The translations under genes were made by a program, and so were the position numbers. Source: Eretmocerus hayati (taxonomy: Eukaryota > Arthropoda > Insecta > Hymenoptera > Aphelinidae). From it: a DNA stretch of 64,000 bases. The stretch covers positions 104,379,338 through 104,443,337 of the forward strand of contig CM056744.1 of NCBI GenBank assembly GCA_029851415.1, in the 5' to 3' direction. Below, piece by piece: positions 25,201-40,200 of the stretch. Every line of letters begins with the position of its first letter. Position 1 is the stretch's first letter. Under the pieces are notes generated by a model. The model saw only the letters and a list, made by a program, of their open reading frames with translations, was not told the DNA's origin and searched no databases.

Positions 25201-28200
25201 GCTGAGATCGATTATAGAATTAGGGATGATACGGGGTAATGGGGTGTCTATGGCTTCAAGCAAATATTTCTGGGAATGAAGAGGTCAATTTTAGGTTTCA
25301 AGATTTTTTGAATCTCCCAATTTATGTTCTACTGCGGCATCACTTGTATTCCAGATGACACAATTATTTCTACGAAGATAGGATGCAAATGAGCCTAAAT
25401 ATAGGGTAAATAAACCGAATGAGCCTTCACGTTTTTTTTTTCTTTTCATTTATATCTATTGGCCAATCTCGACATTTTCCAAGGCATCTTAGCTCATTTT
25501 AGTCCAATTTGAACTAACTGGAGCCGAGCTATCTCAGTTTTTGCACAAAAAAATTTTTGGTTCGTTCAGAACTCCGAAGATATCAATAATATTTCACACG
25601 CGGTGTAAAGCTGAATTTGAAGCTCTCCACGGCTTGCCCAACTCTGCGGCTTACGATCGAGTGGTAGCGGGAACCCTGCACAATAGTAGATTATATACCC
25701 GAGTAGTGGAATCGTGGAATTTTCAAGACAAGGGCTGAAAACGCAGTTTTTTAGCACGAGTTGCATTGATGCCTTATAATAATAATTTAGAATGAACCGA
25801 AATCCACACAAGCTATCGACCTGAAAAAAAATCACTAATACGTCTATAATCGAGTTTCATCGATTTGTGGAAGTATGGAAGCTATTTCACTGAATTTCTT
25901 CAGACAAAAAAATTTGGAAAAAGTGACGATTTCCAGCCTTGTTAAAGTAGTCATCCGGTGAACAAAATGAGTTAGAAGTTCTCAATCCGGCATCTAATTT
26001 GCATCTATTTAATTACTAATTCCTCATTGAACATTTTGCCCAGTCAGAACCAAAATTTCCACGATCCATTCAAGAGCTTTCCTGGACTTGACCGGGATGC
26101 ATTCGACCAACTTCCACTAAAATTCAAAGGGTCTATTTTAGACTTCTTCATATTCACAGACCCCTTACCCAGCACATACACATTTTTAAACCTGAAACTC
26201 TAAATTTCACTCATAAGGGATAATCTGAGGTCTCATTCTCCTGCGGACTAGTATAATATTTTGAGGGCTCACTTAAATCTTATATCCATCAGCTTCAATA
26301 AAATTGAATCCTTTTGAGATACCTCAACCTATAGGCGCCTGGTGGGTCCTGCAGGGCCCAGGGACAGTATGTTGTATTTCGTACACCTGAATCAATATTT
26401 CATGCCTCTCAAGCTTCCATCGTCTTGTTCTAGGCCATAGTTTACTGTTTTGTACGGTTATTGAGGTATACTAATAGTTTCCGGGATTTTCGACCACTTT
26501 CATATAATCGTTCGGTCGAATTTTCAAATTGGAAAAATTACTCGTCATTGTACGAGCACTATTTTACGTTTCCCGAATTTTTGATCGGGTTTCAGTCGAC
26601 GGGGATTTTCAGTGGTGTGAATATCACTCTTTCGACCAAGAATGCTCGCCTAGGATATTCACATAAATCTCTATGACCCTCAGGATGATCCGGTTAATAA
26701 GCGACGTTCTTGATTGTTTTATGAGATTCTACGTGGATTGCGCCGAATTGAAAACACCAAAAAAGTGGATTGAGTCAAAAAACTAAATATATACCCGTTT
26801 TTAGATGGTCTCGGTTGATGAGGTCGATCAGAACACGTACTGGATGGAATTGAGTAATCAGGCAATGACGAAAGTAAAAAAAAGCCTGTTGATTTACTTC
26901 AAATGGGTCGTATGGTGGGAGGTTTTGAAAAAACAGACTGGTTCTATCAACATTCTTATGATATTGAACCTCACAAATGAATAATCAATAAACCAAATAG
27001 TTACTCATTCTTTCTAATATTTTAGCGATAGGTTATAGCACACATCAAAAGAAGATGAATTATTTTTCAATCAATTTTCAAATTCATGATTCACAATCAG
27101 AAAGCATTTTCAAACTTGAATTGAATTTTCTCAAAGTGTACAGGCTATGAAAATTATTCAAGAATCCCTAAATATGTATTCTAACAAAGTATGACCCTAT
27201 CGAAGCGTTATCACTTATCACTCAATTGCGCAACGGGCAACAAAAACATTGTCGATTAACTATCATCGTCAACTCCTTCCTTCTCCCTCCCTTTATCATC
27301 TACTCTTCAACCATTCAATTCAGACTAATTAAAGTCGATTCGCGTCTGCCTGATGTCACATCTTCATAGCTTAGAGCCAATCTAATAGCCCATCATCATC
27401 ATCATCATCATCATGACTAAAACAACAACACCACTCAATGAAAATTGTGAAAAAATTCAACTTTCTCAAAACAAACTAAAACATTGCATAATGTATAGAT
27501 ATTATTATCACCATATCACCGCAACAACGAGGAAGAGGATTTCAAGTGTCTATATATCTATATAGTACGTATTTCCATTAAAAGCCATGAAAATTACTCG
27601 CATCACACACGTAAATCGCGTAAGCACGCAACACGACCACCAGCTCTCTCCTTTTTTTTTTTTTCTTTCTTTCACAAACGTAATTCCATTACACCTGAGA
27701 CATCCATCGGTACTTTAAGTTACATACACCATTATGCATGATGTACATACTTTGGAGCTAACCCGATTAATGGATCGAAATTTATGAACATGACACATGA
27801 AGTCTATAAAATGGTCCATAGGAATATCATCTTCATGTAGTTGTATACCACAAGCATGACGTCTACATGATGATCTTCCAAAGTCAAAGTATATGTATGA
27901 TATGATATGATGTATGTATATGTATATGTACATTTAATGTAATGTGAATCGGGACACAAAACCAAAACGGGTTCCTCTAATAATTTTCTCTTGGTCCACT
28001 GAGAATTAGGCGTAACCACAACCTCAAAAAATAAGAGGAGAGAGTCTCATGTCAGTACACAGTTTAGTACACTTTCTTAAGATATATTATTATAGGTTTT
28101 GAGGGCGCAAATCGAGCTGTGCATGATAGAACTTCAACCTTCTCCTAGAGTATTAAGGTGTATAGACGTGAGAAAGTACCAGAGGATTACAACAACAACA

Positions 28201-31200
28201 ACGACGACGACGAAAACTACCGAACCGTTACTCTCTCGAATTATCGACAGTTATCGCTCTCGAATCGAGTTCTCTTCATCTATACATAGAATAGATACCT
28301 AAGTAACCTATAAATATACCTATACATAATACCTTCTAGAAGTGATGATTAGCTCTATATATATATGGAGATACATTTGGGATTTGTATCTGTCTGTCAA
28401 CGGTTGTTTCGCATGATTGATTTTGGCGGATGTGCTATTATTGGTATGAAAGAATAGGATAGTAGTCGTCATAGTATTATTCTTTTTTATGGGGATTGGG
28501 AAGATGAGGAGGAAAGTTTGTAATGTTTGAAAAGGATTTTGTGTGGAGAAGGAAGGATCTGGATTTGTCTGGACGCACATAAAGAAAAAAAAGTTGCTGA
28601 GATAGCAGTATTTCTGTGTGTAAGTATAAGAGAGAGAAGATGACGTTGAGAGTTTCGCAGATCGATAACTCGACAATCTTATTAGGTATCCGCTCTTTCG
28701 TGATGACCTTCTCGAGGTTATATTCGAGCGTGATTCCTGAGAGATATTGTATGTACTAGAATGTTTTTTTCAAAGTGTTTGATTTTTCAAAGGTAAGTTT
28801 GCGGTGTTCCATAATACATAGAAGTAAGTTTTTTTTGTCAATTCTGGATTAGTTATGAATGGAAGAAAAAGAGAGATTTGATTTTGGACGAATTTGTAAG
28901 TTGCAGAGTTAGTAAACTCAATTTGAGGATCGAACAACTTTCCGATAAGTGATATCAAAGTAACTTCGTGGGTTATTTTTGGGTTGGTTTTGAGTTGTCA
29001 TGGAATTTTATGAAACGTCTATGTATCGCAGGAGAATAATTTTGATCCATGACCACACAACCGTTCATAATGTGTCAAAATGCGATATTTCAAAACCTTA
29101 TTAATATACCTAGTATCCCTCACATTCAATAATCACCAGAAGGTGTCATCAAAAGTTACAAAGATATTCTTCGACCTCTTCAAATTGTAAGGTTTCCACA
29201 GAATGATAAGTCAAAACCTGATGTGTAGGACACTAACTTCTTCAAATTGCCAGATTGAATAAACGTACTTTTCATCTTTTTCATAATGGTTCACTAACTA
29301 CGAATAAAATGTGTTACAAACCAGTCAAGGTAAGGAATGTAAGTATATATGATAGGACCAAAATCCGTGAATTCTTCACAAGATCCATAATACATTATTG
29401 ATTACCAAGAAATTCTCTCGATTGTTGAATTAATAAGATGACCAGTACGTGGTATAGCGAGTTATATGCTTTGAAAATTAATGCAATATTGGTATTCAAT
29501 GTTATATCTACAGCAGTCAGACTACCAGTGAGGGAAAAACTAGTATATCTTCAAACTCATTGTGGATTGTGATGCCACGGAATTGTTAAGTTCACTAAAG
29601 TGAATTCTCCCTTAACGGACACCTCTTAATGACGAAATATTTTTTTGCGACAGGCAGAAGTATAACCACAGGAATGGACCTCCGATTCGCGGACACCTCC
29701 TGATAGAGGAGAACAATTTTGACGCGTCCGAAGGCGTTTGGAGTTGGGAGATTACACGGTACATGATTTCTCCGGGAAATTTTAGAAAATTCCTAAGAAA
29801 TTTCAGAAAATTCAAAAAATCAAGCGAATCTCACCATCATAGCAATAGAATTCATTTCCAAATTCAGAAGATTTTATCCATCATCAAAGTGACTTGGAGA
29901 TAAGAGTTGCACAAATTCAGGGTATCTATAGAAATTTTGGAACCAAATTCAAGGACTTTTCAAGGATTTCAAAGAGGCGGGTCTGAGGAATTTAAGGACT
30001 TCTAAAGGGCGACTGGAGGCTCCTTTAAAATTCCCAGACAAAATTCTATTCGTGGAAAAATATAACTACTAATTAATGTTACACAAATAATCGTACATTA
30101 TGTCGCTAGAGTTCTTGAATCATGAATACATGCTTGTTCACGAAAGAAACGGAAAATAATGAAAATGAAGTACGTGGAATACATCTCTTCCAACGAAAAC
30201 CAAACAATTTGGAAGCTCTTCAAGAGCATGATCTAAAAGAATCGAGGAAAATGAAAACTAGGAATGCAGCTTGAGCGACAAAACAATTCGTCTTGAAGAT
30301 GAATATTTTGATATTTCGACTTTTCGTCATCTCAGAGACAATCCATAAATTAGAAAAGGATGGATATCACTTTTCTCAGACCGTTACTTTTGCAAAGTAT
30401 TCTTTGGTTGGGAGATCTGATCTCTGAGACATTGACGTTTCACAAGGGTGACGCCCGTGCCCGAGAAAATTGAATTACGCGCGTATCGATTGATCTACGT
30501 TGTCTGTCATCCAGAAAAACAGACCAAGAGAAATGTTCAAGGATGTTACGAAATATTTCAGGAGTTTACAAATCTTCTACATTCAGTCCCAAGAGTATTG
30601 ATCAATAATTATCGCAAATTTTTAGTGACTATAATATTCGATATTGCAAATACAGGTATACCAGTTGCGAATACATAAAACAGAAGACAGCAAAAATGTA
30701 AAATGAAACATCGTAAAGAGGTCAATAAAATCAGAAGTACCAAAGTCCTTAATGAGTCAGACGAATCAATTTCGAAGCTGATAAGGTATTATGATACTCT
30801 GGGACGACGTTTACTGCTACGTTTTGGTAAACAAGATACAAGATATCAACAAAAACAAATCAAGTGAGCTTCCAAAAGGAAAGAGTCATTATTTGGCAAA
30901 GAAAAGAAAGAATACAACGCAGAATGTTGATTATGAGAGTCTTTTGAACCGGAATCCACAATTGTGAATTGACAGAGAGCATTCAATCAATGTGTTTATT
31001 CAGCAAAATTTCCGACCAGCCAGTTGATATACATTAGTAAGTATATTGCAAGACGAATAAAAAAGGGGAACTCTGTGACTGGGTAAGTGGAATCTTTTGC
31101 ATACATCAGTAGTCATCACTTTCAAAGTATATATATATATATTCTGTACACCAAAAGTGATGACATAGTATGCAAGAGTGAAATACAATTCGCTGATTTT

Positions 31201-34200
31201 CATGGATAACGATGAAAGTCCAGATCACTTGCATACTCAAAATTTTTTTATGAATTGGATGAACTGGTTGGCCTGTGTGTGAGATATGAGTTAGGATGTG
31301 ATTATCATTTGACATACATAACATTGAAAAAATCAGTAACCGATGATATTTGAAACATTTCTGTGGCCTGATCAGTATTTTTCAGATGTCTCTCAAACTG
31401 ACTGGTTTCAACTTTATGATACTTTTATTACGAATGAATTCAAGAATTTGGGTTCTTCTCTGATTTTAATGAACTGCAAGCAAATCAAACTTGGAACTTG
31501 GTTCCAAATCCAATCGAATAATACTAAAGCAATCTCTTTCCAGAATTTCTACAATCTCAAACAACCAATTTACTTCTCTCTTATACAGCCTACTATCAAT
31601 CGCCCAGAAATAACGCCTGGTTCACACGAACTCAGTTTCTATATAGCTTCTATATAGCACCACATATCTAAGTTGTTACTGCACATTGCAGCCTAGAGCG
31701 AATAAAAGGTAGAGAAGGAGCATCTCGCGTACACAATAGCAGCGGTATACAAGGTATCAAACATAGCTCCGAGAGCACGTTTTTCCCCAAAGAAGAGAAA
31801 GCATATAGAACTCTAAAACCCACTCCATCTATCCATGCAGTGGCAACGACACGACTCTTTTCTCACGGAAAGAGGTATATACTATCCAGTATATATAGAG
31901 GAAGTTCCACTCCATACATCTTGTACCATATAAGAAGTACCGTTGCCAGGCTGTCTGATATATATATTGCAGAAACCTTTTACAACTATAAGTACTTCCC
32001 TTCCTCAATTCTCCCATCTCCATCAAAACCGGCATCATATAATGATACCCTATAGCTCTTCTTTCTCACCATGTATCACAAATCATTAAAAAAAGAAACA
32101 CCCAGATCACATAAGGTATTAAAAGAATAAGTCACTCACGCAACAAGCTCTCCAAAGAATCTAATCTTTCTGTGACACGTGTCGAGCAATGATAACCTCT
32201 GTTGACCAGCATTACTGTGTTGTTGTTGTTGTTGATGATGTTGTTGTTGTAAAGTATGTTGGTGAACTGGGGTAACCGGTGCTGATGAACTGCTTGAACC
32301 AGGTGTACTGGCCAACAATGCCAATGCACCTCTTGCTGGTGAAGAACGTAACATTCTGATTCCAGTATTTGTATTTGTTGATGATGACGATACTGATGTT
32401 TGTGGGCTATTTTTTTGCGACGACGAGGGCCGCGTACAAATATTCGATGTTTCTTCTTCTGCATCTAATTTATTTTTTCTTGTCTGTGATGAAGAAGTTG
32501 ATGAGGAGTTATTTGTACCTCCTCCTCCTGTAGCTGCTCCCCACAACCGAAGCAGCACTACCACTCAGAATTTCACTGATTATATATCTCAAAGAGTTAC
32601 TTAAACCAACACTTAGGTCACTGAGTTTATTTAAATATGAAACACTTGATTATAACACTAAATTTCACCGCACACGTGCGTGAAGTAAATCAAAATATGA
32701 ACCAGTAAAAACAGCAGTAGCCCTTACGTAACTTATTTGGGTTTTGCGCGCGCTTAGACAGCTGCTCAACTTCTTCTTCTGCTGCTGCGTCATCCCCCGA
32801 GTTTCTATCTGATTGTGTTCACTTCAATCTCTCTTCATGTATATATGTATGTTCATATGTGTGGGTGTATATTGGGTGGGTTTTAGTGATGCGTATATAT
32901 ATATATATATGGAAGAGAAGAGCACCCAGTTGAGAGTATATTTTAACGATCCGCACAGTAAAGCGGACCGAGCGCCACTGGTTTTGTGTGAATCTTTGAA
33001 GCTCGATGTTCTGCTCTGGGTCTAAACTGATGTGGCGCCGCGCGCATAGCGGTTGTATAGAGCTTTCACGAGACTGCGCGAGTTAGCTGGTGTGGAGGCA
33101 AAAGTAAAAAAGCATGAAGGCGATGTATGGATGATGCCCCACTACTTTTGCTTAATTCTCTGGGTTCTCTGGATCTTCTTTTATATTATTCGTGATTTGA
33201 GTGTCTATTGGCGATGCGATGTGTTTTGGAGTACTGGTGAAATAAACACCCACAAGATGAAGATCTTAAGAATTGTGAGCTTTGAAGCTTTGTTTCAAAG
33301 GGGGTGAGAGGTTGATGCTGTAGGACATTGAATAATGTTGAAAAATTCTTGGTAGTTCCAGATGATTCCTTCCTTAGTTCTGAAGTATTGGGCAAAAATT
33401 TGAAGAGATAAGATGTCATTATCATCAATTATTGTAGCTCGTATGTGATTCTGCAAAGTACCAGAGGACTAGGATGGCCTCAATTAGGTCATTGATCATT
33501 TAAGTTACATATGCCTTGATGGAGTTTCCCAAATATTTTCCTGATTGGGATGATATTGTGATATGTACTTATAGTTTACATAATCAACCAATTTATTAGT
33601 CTGCAGTTGTTGTCACAGTAGGCATCCTCCAAATCTCTAAAAAATATATGGTAACATACAATCACCTGCGGATCAAAGCTGGGGGAATAAACCTTTTCAA
33701 TATTCTAATTTGTATGTTTTCGTTCCCGTTGTACATCATGATAATGTATTTACACATAAACATTTGTACTCTGCTGTGATCGAGTAGAGAGTCTCAAAAA
33801 GTAGATGGCAATAATCAGATCGAACCAAGTGAGATATAGATGTTCAATGGTACTAGCCAATCATGGAATCCTGATCAGCATAAATCAAATTATTGATGCA
33901 GAAATTGAGCAGAATTGAGATAAGAACGACTTCAAAATTATCTGCATTTTAAAGTTGTGAACAGAAGCTCGAGCAAAAAAAACTTGATTCATTCCAAAAC
34001 AAGTTTCACTCCCCCAAGGATTCCAGCAAATTGTGTGAGACTCAGAATCTTCTCAGACGGTATCCAGAATCAGTATTCACGCTGACAGATATTCGTGATT
34101 TGCCTGGCAAGCACCAGACACAATCGGAGACACGAAATGAGTATCAAATTCTCATTCCAAGTGTGAACAACTTCTTCCATAAACCAGAAATCCCAGAGAA

Positions 34201-37200
34201 ATCCACCTCATTAGAACATCAACTTCAACGTAACAGACATTATTTCATATTTTCCCTATATCCATGATCTAACCACACCATCAAGTACATAATCCTAAAA
34301 CATCACTGACGTAACAATAACGCAGAGCTCAATCTACCATGACAAGATTGACTTAATCAGATTGTGTAAATGGATGTAAGCTACATAAAACATAGCCAAT
34401 GAGTAAACAGTGCAACACATGTCTATAATACACTGCGCAAGCTATGACATAAAAGTAATTGCTTAAAAGAGATAAACTTCTTAACTATTCTCATTAGCAG
34501 TATGATGATGTTGTGCAGACGCATTTCATCAACATTATAAACAAACACTCAATAGATATCAAACTTAGATAAATTATCATCATCAAAGCGATCCGCTCAA
34601 TGAATTTTCATCCATCAAAGGAAGAGGAAACTCTAGATCATAGGAAATATCTTCACCCATACGGGAAATATATATGCTTCTGGCAACAACCGCATAGATA
34701 CATATAGTATATAAAAGCATATTACGTTCACCGCAATATGAGAACATATATAGGCTATTTATCTCTTTGGATAACACTATAGTGCTCCATCGAATCGGGA
34801 CAATGCGTCAACGTTGAAATGGGGTTAAAAGCGCATCGAGAAAGCGCGAAAAGTTGTACAAATCCAAGAAAATTCTGCACCACAATTCTTGGAAATTTTA
34901 GAATTTGCCCAAGCGCAAAATTAGATTGCAAAGGCTTTGCACAAATCGTGAAAAATATAGCTCAGCTACTCTAACACCTTTAACACTTTCTACAAGTGAT
35001 AATAAGTATATAACATTCTGAGTTTATCATATACATTTTGTAGAAATTCAGAGTACATTGAAAAAGTTCATCCCAAAATATTTTGTATCTGACCCATTCA
35101 AGGCTCAGATTGTTAATAGCGGCTCAATTTCAGTTGTGAAATAGATTATTTCACAGTGATATGATGGACAGTATTTTAAAACTTTACAGCAATAGATTCG
35201 AAGTAGTTTTAAGAGTCTGATATGAGGACACACTTATATGAAAACGGGGGTGGGCATAGAGTGGAACGGTATTATATATGACGATAACGACGATGACGAC
35301 GACTATGAGACGAAGAAGAAGAAGTATAGAAGAAGAAGTGAGGCACACTCTCGATAGCAATTAGCGCGAGGAGAGGAAGCTCTCTTGCATCTTCGTAGTG
35401 GATCTCTTGCTCGTCCAGCCGTATTATATGTTAACCACGAGTAGGAATACGGTTATTTCACGAAAAACGTGTACAGGCAAGATTCTCTCTAATAATTTTA
35501 GATTGTGAGGATTTTCAGGATCGTGCTTTAGCAATTTTAGTCGAGTTATTAGGACACTTTCTAAGAATTTGAGGTGTTTAGTATTGACAGGGTTATATTA
35601 AGTTCCTAAGTGCGAGGATCAAGTTCAAGCCCAATTGGAGGATCAAGTGTTTGCATTCAGATGGACAATTCAATGAAATTTTAGTCTCCTTAAAATCCTG
35701 AGAGATATAATTAGAATTTTAGTAACCGATTTTAGTATCGACATTTGAAATAACAATCGATAGCAAACAGCCCTGAAAGAATGGATTCGACTAATCTTGG
35801 TTGTACAAAAAAGTTGATGGTGAGTAGTGAAATGGCCTGATGATGTATAATAGATTTATGAAAATTTTTCTATTCAAAATTCAACATGCGAAATCTTTGC
35901 CGCCGTATAATGTTCATCAGAAACTTTCATTCTGTACCATTTGTTCTACGGTAAACTTTTGAGTATGAGAATCTGTCCCCCAATGGACCTCGAGAGACAG
36001 AGTTGTACAGATTGAGCCAATTTTTCCTTTAATGGCTACTCAAGTCTTATCAAGTTATGTTTTGTTTCCTTTAATGGAATCTTTGCCAGAAAACCAAATC
36101 ACAACTCCGATATTAACTCTCGCAGTAAGAGTACTGAATCAGATTGAAGGTATAACGTTGATCCAAATGCATTTACATGAAGTTTGCATCATAGAAGATC
36201 AGTGTCAAGATTATTCAATTTTAAGAGAATTGAGGTCGTAACTAGCAGCCTACTATATTAATTCATAAACTGGTCGCATTACAAATTAGCTGATTAATTT
36301 CTAGATCAAATCAGAACCATATTTCTTCTCATCTAGCTTTTGAAAACTGCGGCATGGAATTGATCATCAGTATTAAAAGTCTCTCGACTTCAAAGCAAGA
36401 CTGAATCTACATCTTAATAAGCACAGCTGAATGTACTTATTAAAAGTTTCATAAAGATGTCAAAAAATTCACCTAAGAATGGGGTGAAATTGGCTCAAAC
36501 TGATTTTCCAATGCATTGGGCTGTGCTTTGTGTAAAATATCTTCACTATTATATCGCCAAAAATATTCTGAAATGAAAATCAATGTAACTTTCCCCATAT
36601 AGTTTTGTCTGCATTACCATATCACTGAAAACAACTTGATTAAGGTAGTTGTACACTAAAATGCAAAATATACCAGAATGTCACCAGAGTTGGGGAGAAT
36701 TTAGTTCAAGTGTTAGTGAACACCTGTGCAAAATTTCAGAATGATTGACCGTTTTGTTTCAGAGTGGTAGTCATCAAAATATGTCACTTTTAACATTGCG
36801 CTCATATGGGATCGTCGACTCCCATATAAACGCAATGTTAAAAGTGACGAATTCTGATGACTACCACTCTGAAACAAAACGGTCAATCATTCTGAAATTT
36901 TGCACAGGTGTTCATTAACACTTGAACTAAATCCTCCCCAACTTTGGTGTTTTTCTGGTATTTAGCGGAATCTCCCTTAACGGATACCTCCTATTAGCGG
37001 ACAATTTTTTGCGGCCAGCAGAAGTATAATCACAGAAATGAACCTCTGATTAGCGGACACCTCCGGATAGCGGACAGTTTTGATGCAACCAGAGTTTTCA
37101 GTGCGACCGGAGATTCCACTGTATTTTCAGCTTTAGTGTACAACTACCTTAAATGAAAAGTGATCTTGGGATCCCCAAAACAGACAATAAATCAATATCA

Positions 37201-40200
37201 AATTCAATTATTAAAAAAATTTGAAACTTTATTCATCTAAGAGAAATGAGTTTTCGAACTAATTAGTTTTCCTAATGGATAAATATATTCATTGTATTTT
37301 AGAAAATTTTTCTCTCAGTGTAGTACCGCATCAGAGTGATGCGCTTCGACGCAAGCTCATTGCAGGGTCTTCCGAGAGGGGAGTGCGACTGATATATATA
37401 TAACTAACCTCACACCCGCACCTACCAGCCCACCACCTCGCAAATGTATGTGAAACATAGAATAAGGAGAGAAGCGAGTTATATGCACACAGATGCATTA
37501 CGACGATCAGCTGTTTTGTCGCTGGGAACCCACGTCGTCAGCTGACTCTATATACAAGCGGCGCGCGCCGGAGCCTACTTGCTATTGCGAGCTTTTGCGA
37601 CAATCGATAGAGGGTAGGCCTACGCCGCTTCCTTTTACCACCAAATTTTCATCTTTTATCATCTCTATAACAAATAGCGGAAGTTTTTTTTCGACATACT
37701 AGATTTCGGTAATATTTTACCTTCTGGAGGAATCTTCATGTAAATTTTGGACGATTTTGGAGGTTAAAACAATCCTTGTCAGAGATTCTTAATTAGGGAA
37801 AATAGTCATCCAAACCATATTGCATTGGTTCATATTCATACGTAGGTATAGTGGAAATGAAATTTCGTTTTGGAAAGAGAAATACCAAGTCTGTAGATAG
37901 ACCTTCAAATTATCAGAAACATACATGGATGCAGCCGAGGGGTTATGATGTTGAGGGAGTAAAAGAGGGATATACTCCGGCGATGGCGCCGGGGTTCCGA
38001 GACACATCTCTGTTGTATTATATAGCTGAAAAGAGATTACCCCCCGTATAGGTCGTGTTGTTTATATGAGGCCGACGACGCCGTCTTGGCCACCCTCACG
38101 TGGCGCCAGTGTTATATATATGCGATGAGGTGCACATGATTTTGTGTGTGCGTGTGAGTGTGTTGGAAAGAGGGCGAGGGTGATGAGTTGAGGGTCGAAA
38201 AACTTCTCTGATGTATAGAGATTCTTTCTTTTAGATTCTGAGATGGGAATGATTAAGGACTTTTTTGGAGTAAGATGGTTGAATTGCCTTGACTATGTTG
38301 CGACGTAGGTAGGTTATGAATTGGTATAGCTTTTCATTCTGATTCTCGAAGGTCATAGTTCGTGGGTCAACAATTTTCGACTCAGATTCTGTATTTTTTC
38401 TCTTTCTATCGTTCCACAGTCGGATGGTAATGAGTTAAGCAGAATCAGACCTGTACCATTTTAAAGAGAATTTTATCCTCTTCAAGATGCACTTGGTCAT
38501 CTAGCCCTAAATTGAAAACTGTCAAAGTGACAGCGAGTTTAGTAGCGCTGCGTCGGCTGCGCCATATAAGCCCATGTTGAACGCGAGGAACGGTTTTCGT
38601 GCATTCCCTGCTCAAGGTTTGGATTTTCCGGGAAACTTGTGAGGACTCTTTCTGTAAGAAATTTTGTGTTCTACAACTCTGGTTCCATAAAACGTTCCGT
38701 TAAAATGCATACTTTCGGATTTTTTTGTAAAAAAACACAATTTTGCACTAAAAATTGTTAATAACAAAAAAACGTTGGGGTTTTCGGGCCGTCAACCTGG
38801 TGCATTCGGTTTAGCGCCTCAAAATACAGGAGAATACACCCTTGAACCTTCTGGAATGCGAATTTCTTTCTCAACCCCCCCCCTCCCCCCAGAGCTCGGA
38901 CTATAGTCCTTAGAAGGGTGAAATCCACGGAACTTGTGATTCCACGTGCGACCTGTGATTTTACACTGTTCAAACTGGTGAAAACTCACACTCTGGGAAT
39001 AAAAATCACGTTCTCAGCACAGAAATTCAATACCATGCCTATCAGTGCTGGTCGCGTCGTATCCAGTGCCCCAGCACTGTAAAAGTACATACCAAGAGTT
39101 TTTACAGGGTATTCTAGCATGCTATTATGTACAAAAGTTTCTTATGTAGCAATAATAAGAAAATTGAATACTTTCACAAAATCTCAAGATAATCAGATAT
39201 AAATTGTCCATGAATTGGACCTCGATTACCCACTGACAAGAAATAAATATCACGCTACATCATACCTATGTTTGCTCAAGAATCAACATTTTATCAAACA
39301 CATAACAAGACTCTCATGACTCCAAAATCTTCTATATTACTCGATGTAATATCTTATGTTAGGCTCGCTCCCATGAATTAGATAATTAAACTCGCAACGC
39401 AAAATATCTCTAGAAACTATAGCTTGTTACTCATATTCCGTGGGAAAAGATTGTAAAAAACATAAGCCGGCAAAACACGACAACGATGTTATGTTACACA
39501 AACAAGTTCATTCTTTTGAGATATCCAAATCATACACACCGCGATGACCTCGACTATGAAAAAAAAAAAAAAGGAAAAGAAAACACTGCGTATCGACTAA
39601 TACGTGAGAAATATTCGACACAAACGTATCAACAGCACTCTTTGATGTTTGGCTGGAAAAAAAATCAGGTCACGTTTGTACCTACCTATATATATATATA
39701 TATATCACGATACCGCACACTAGTCACATATAAAATGAACCAGAGTATGGTGACATCAACAGTATCAACAACAAATAACAACAAGTATATATGAAGCAGG
39801 TATGCAATACAAACACAATTACGGGTGACATCATACGCGTAAAGAGACTCTTCCACATCATAAATACACACACACACACACACGCATACACACACTAACG
39901 TAAAGTGAAGTGAACCCTGTCAAAGACCATCGGAAAATTGATTTGATTCTTTGGCGCATAATGTCAAGAGTCGTAGATACATGTGATGTGTATAGATTCA
40001 AATTTGCGGGTCAGGAAGCAACGATATCATACATTGCTCAATATACATGCATCAAACATTCAAGTGTGCTCAATTCGCCCCACTGTTTTACTCACCACTA
40101 CTTATGCAATTCAACGCCTTTTGAACAAAAAACATCGAGAAACGATTGAAACAATTGTTCCAAAATCTAACAGATAATTACTTCTGATTTCAACCAACTC

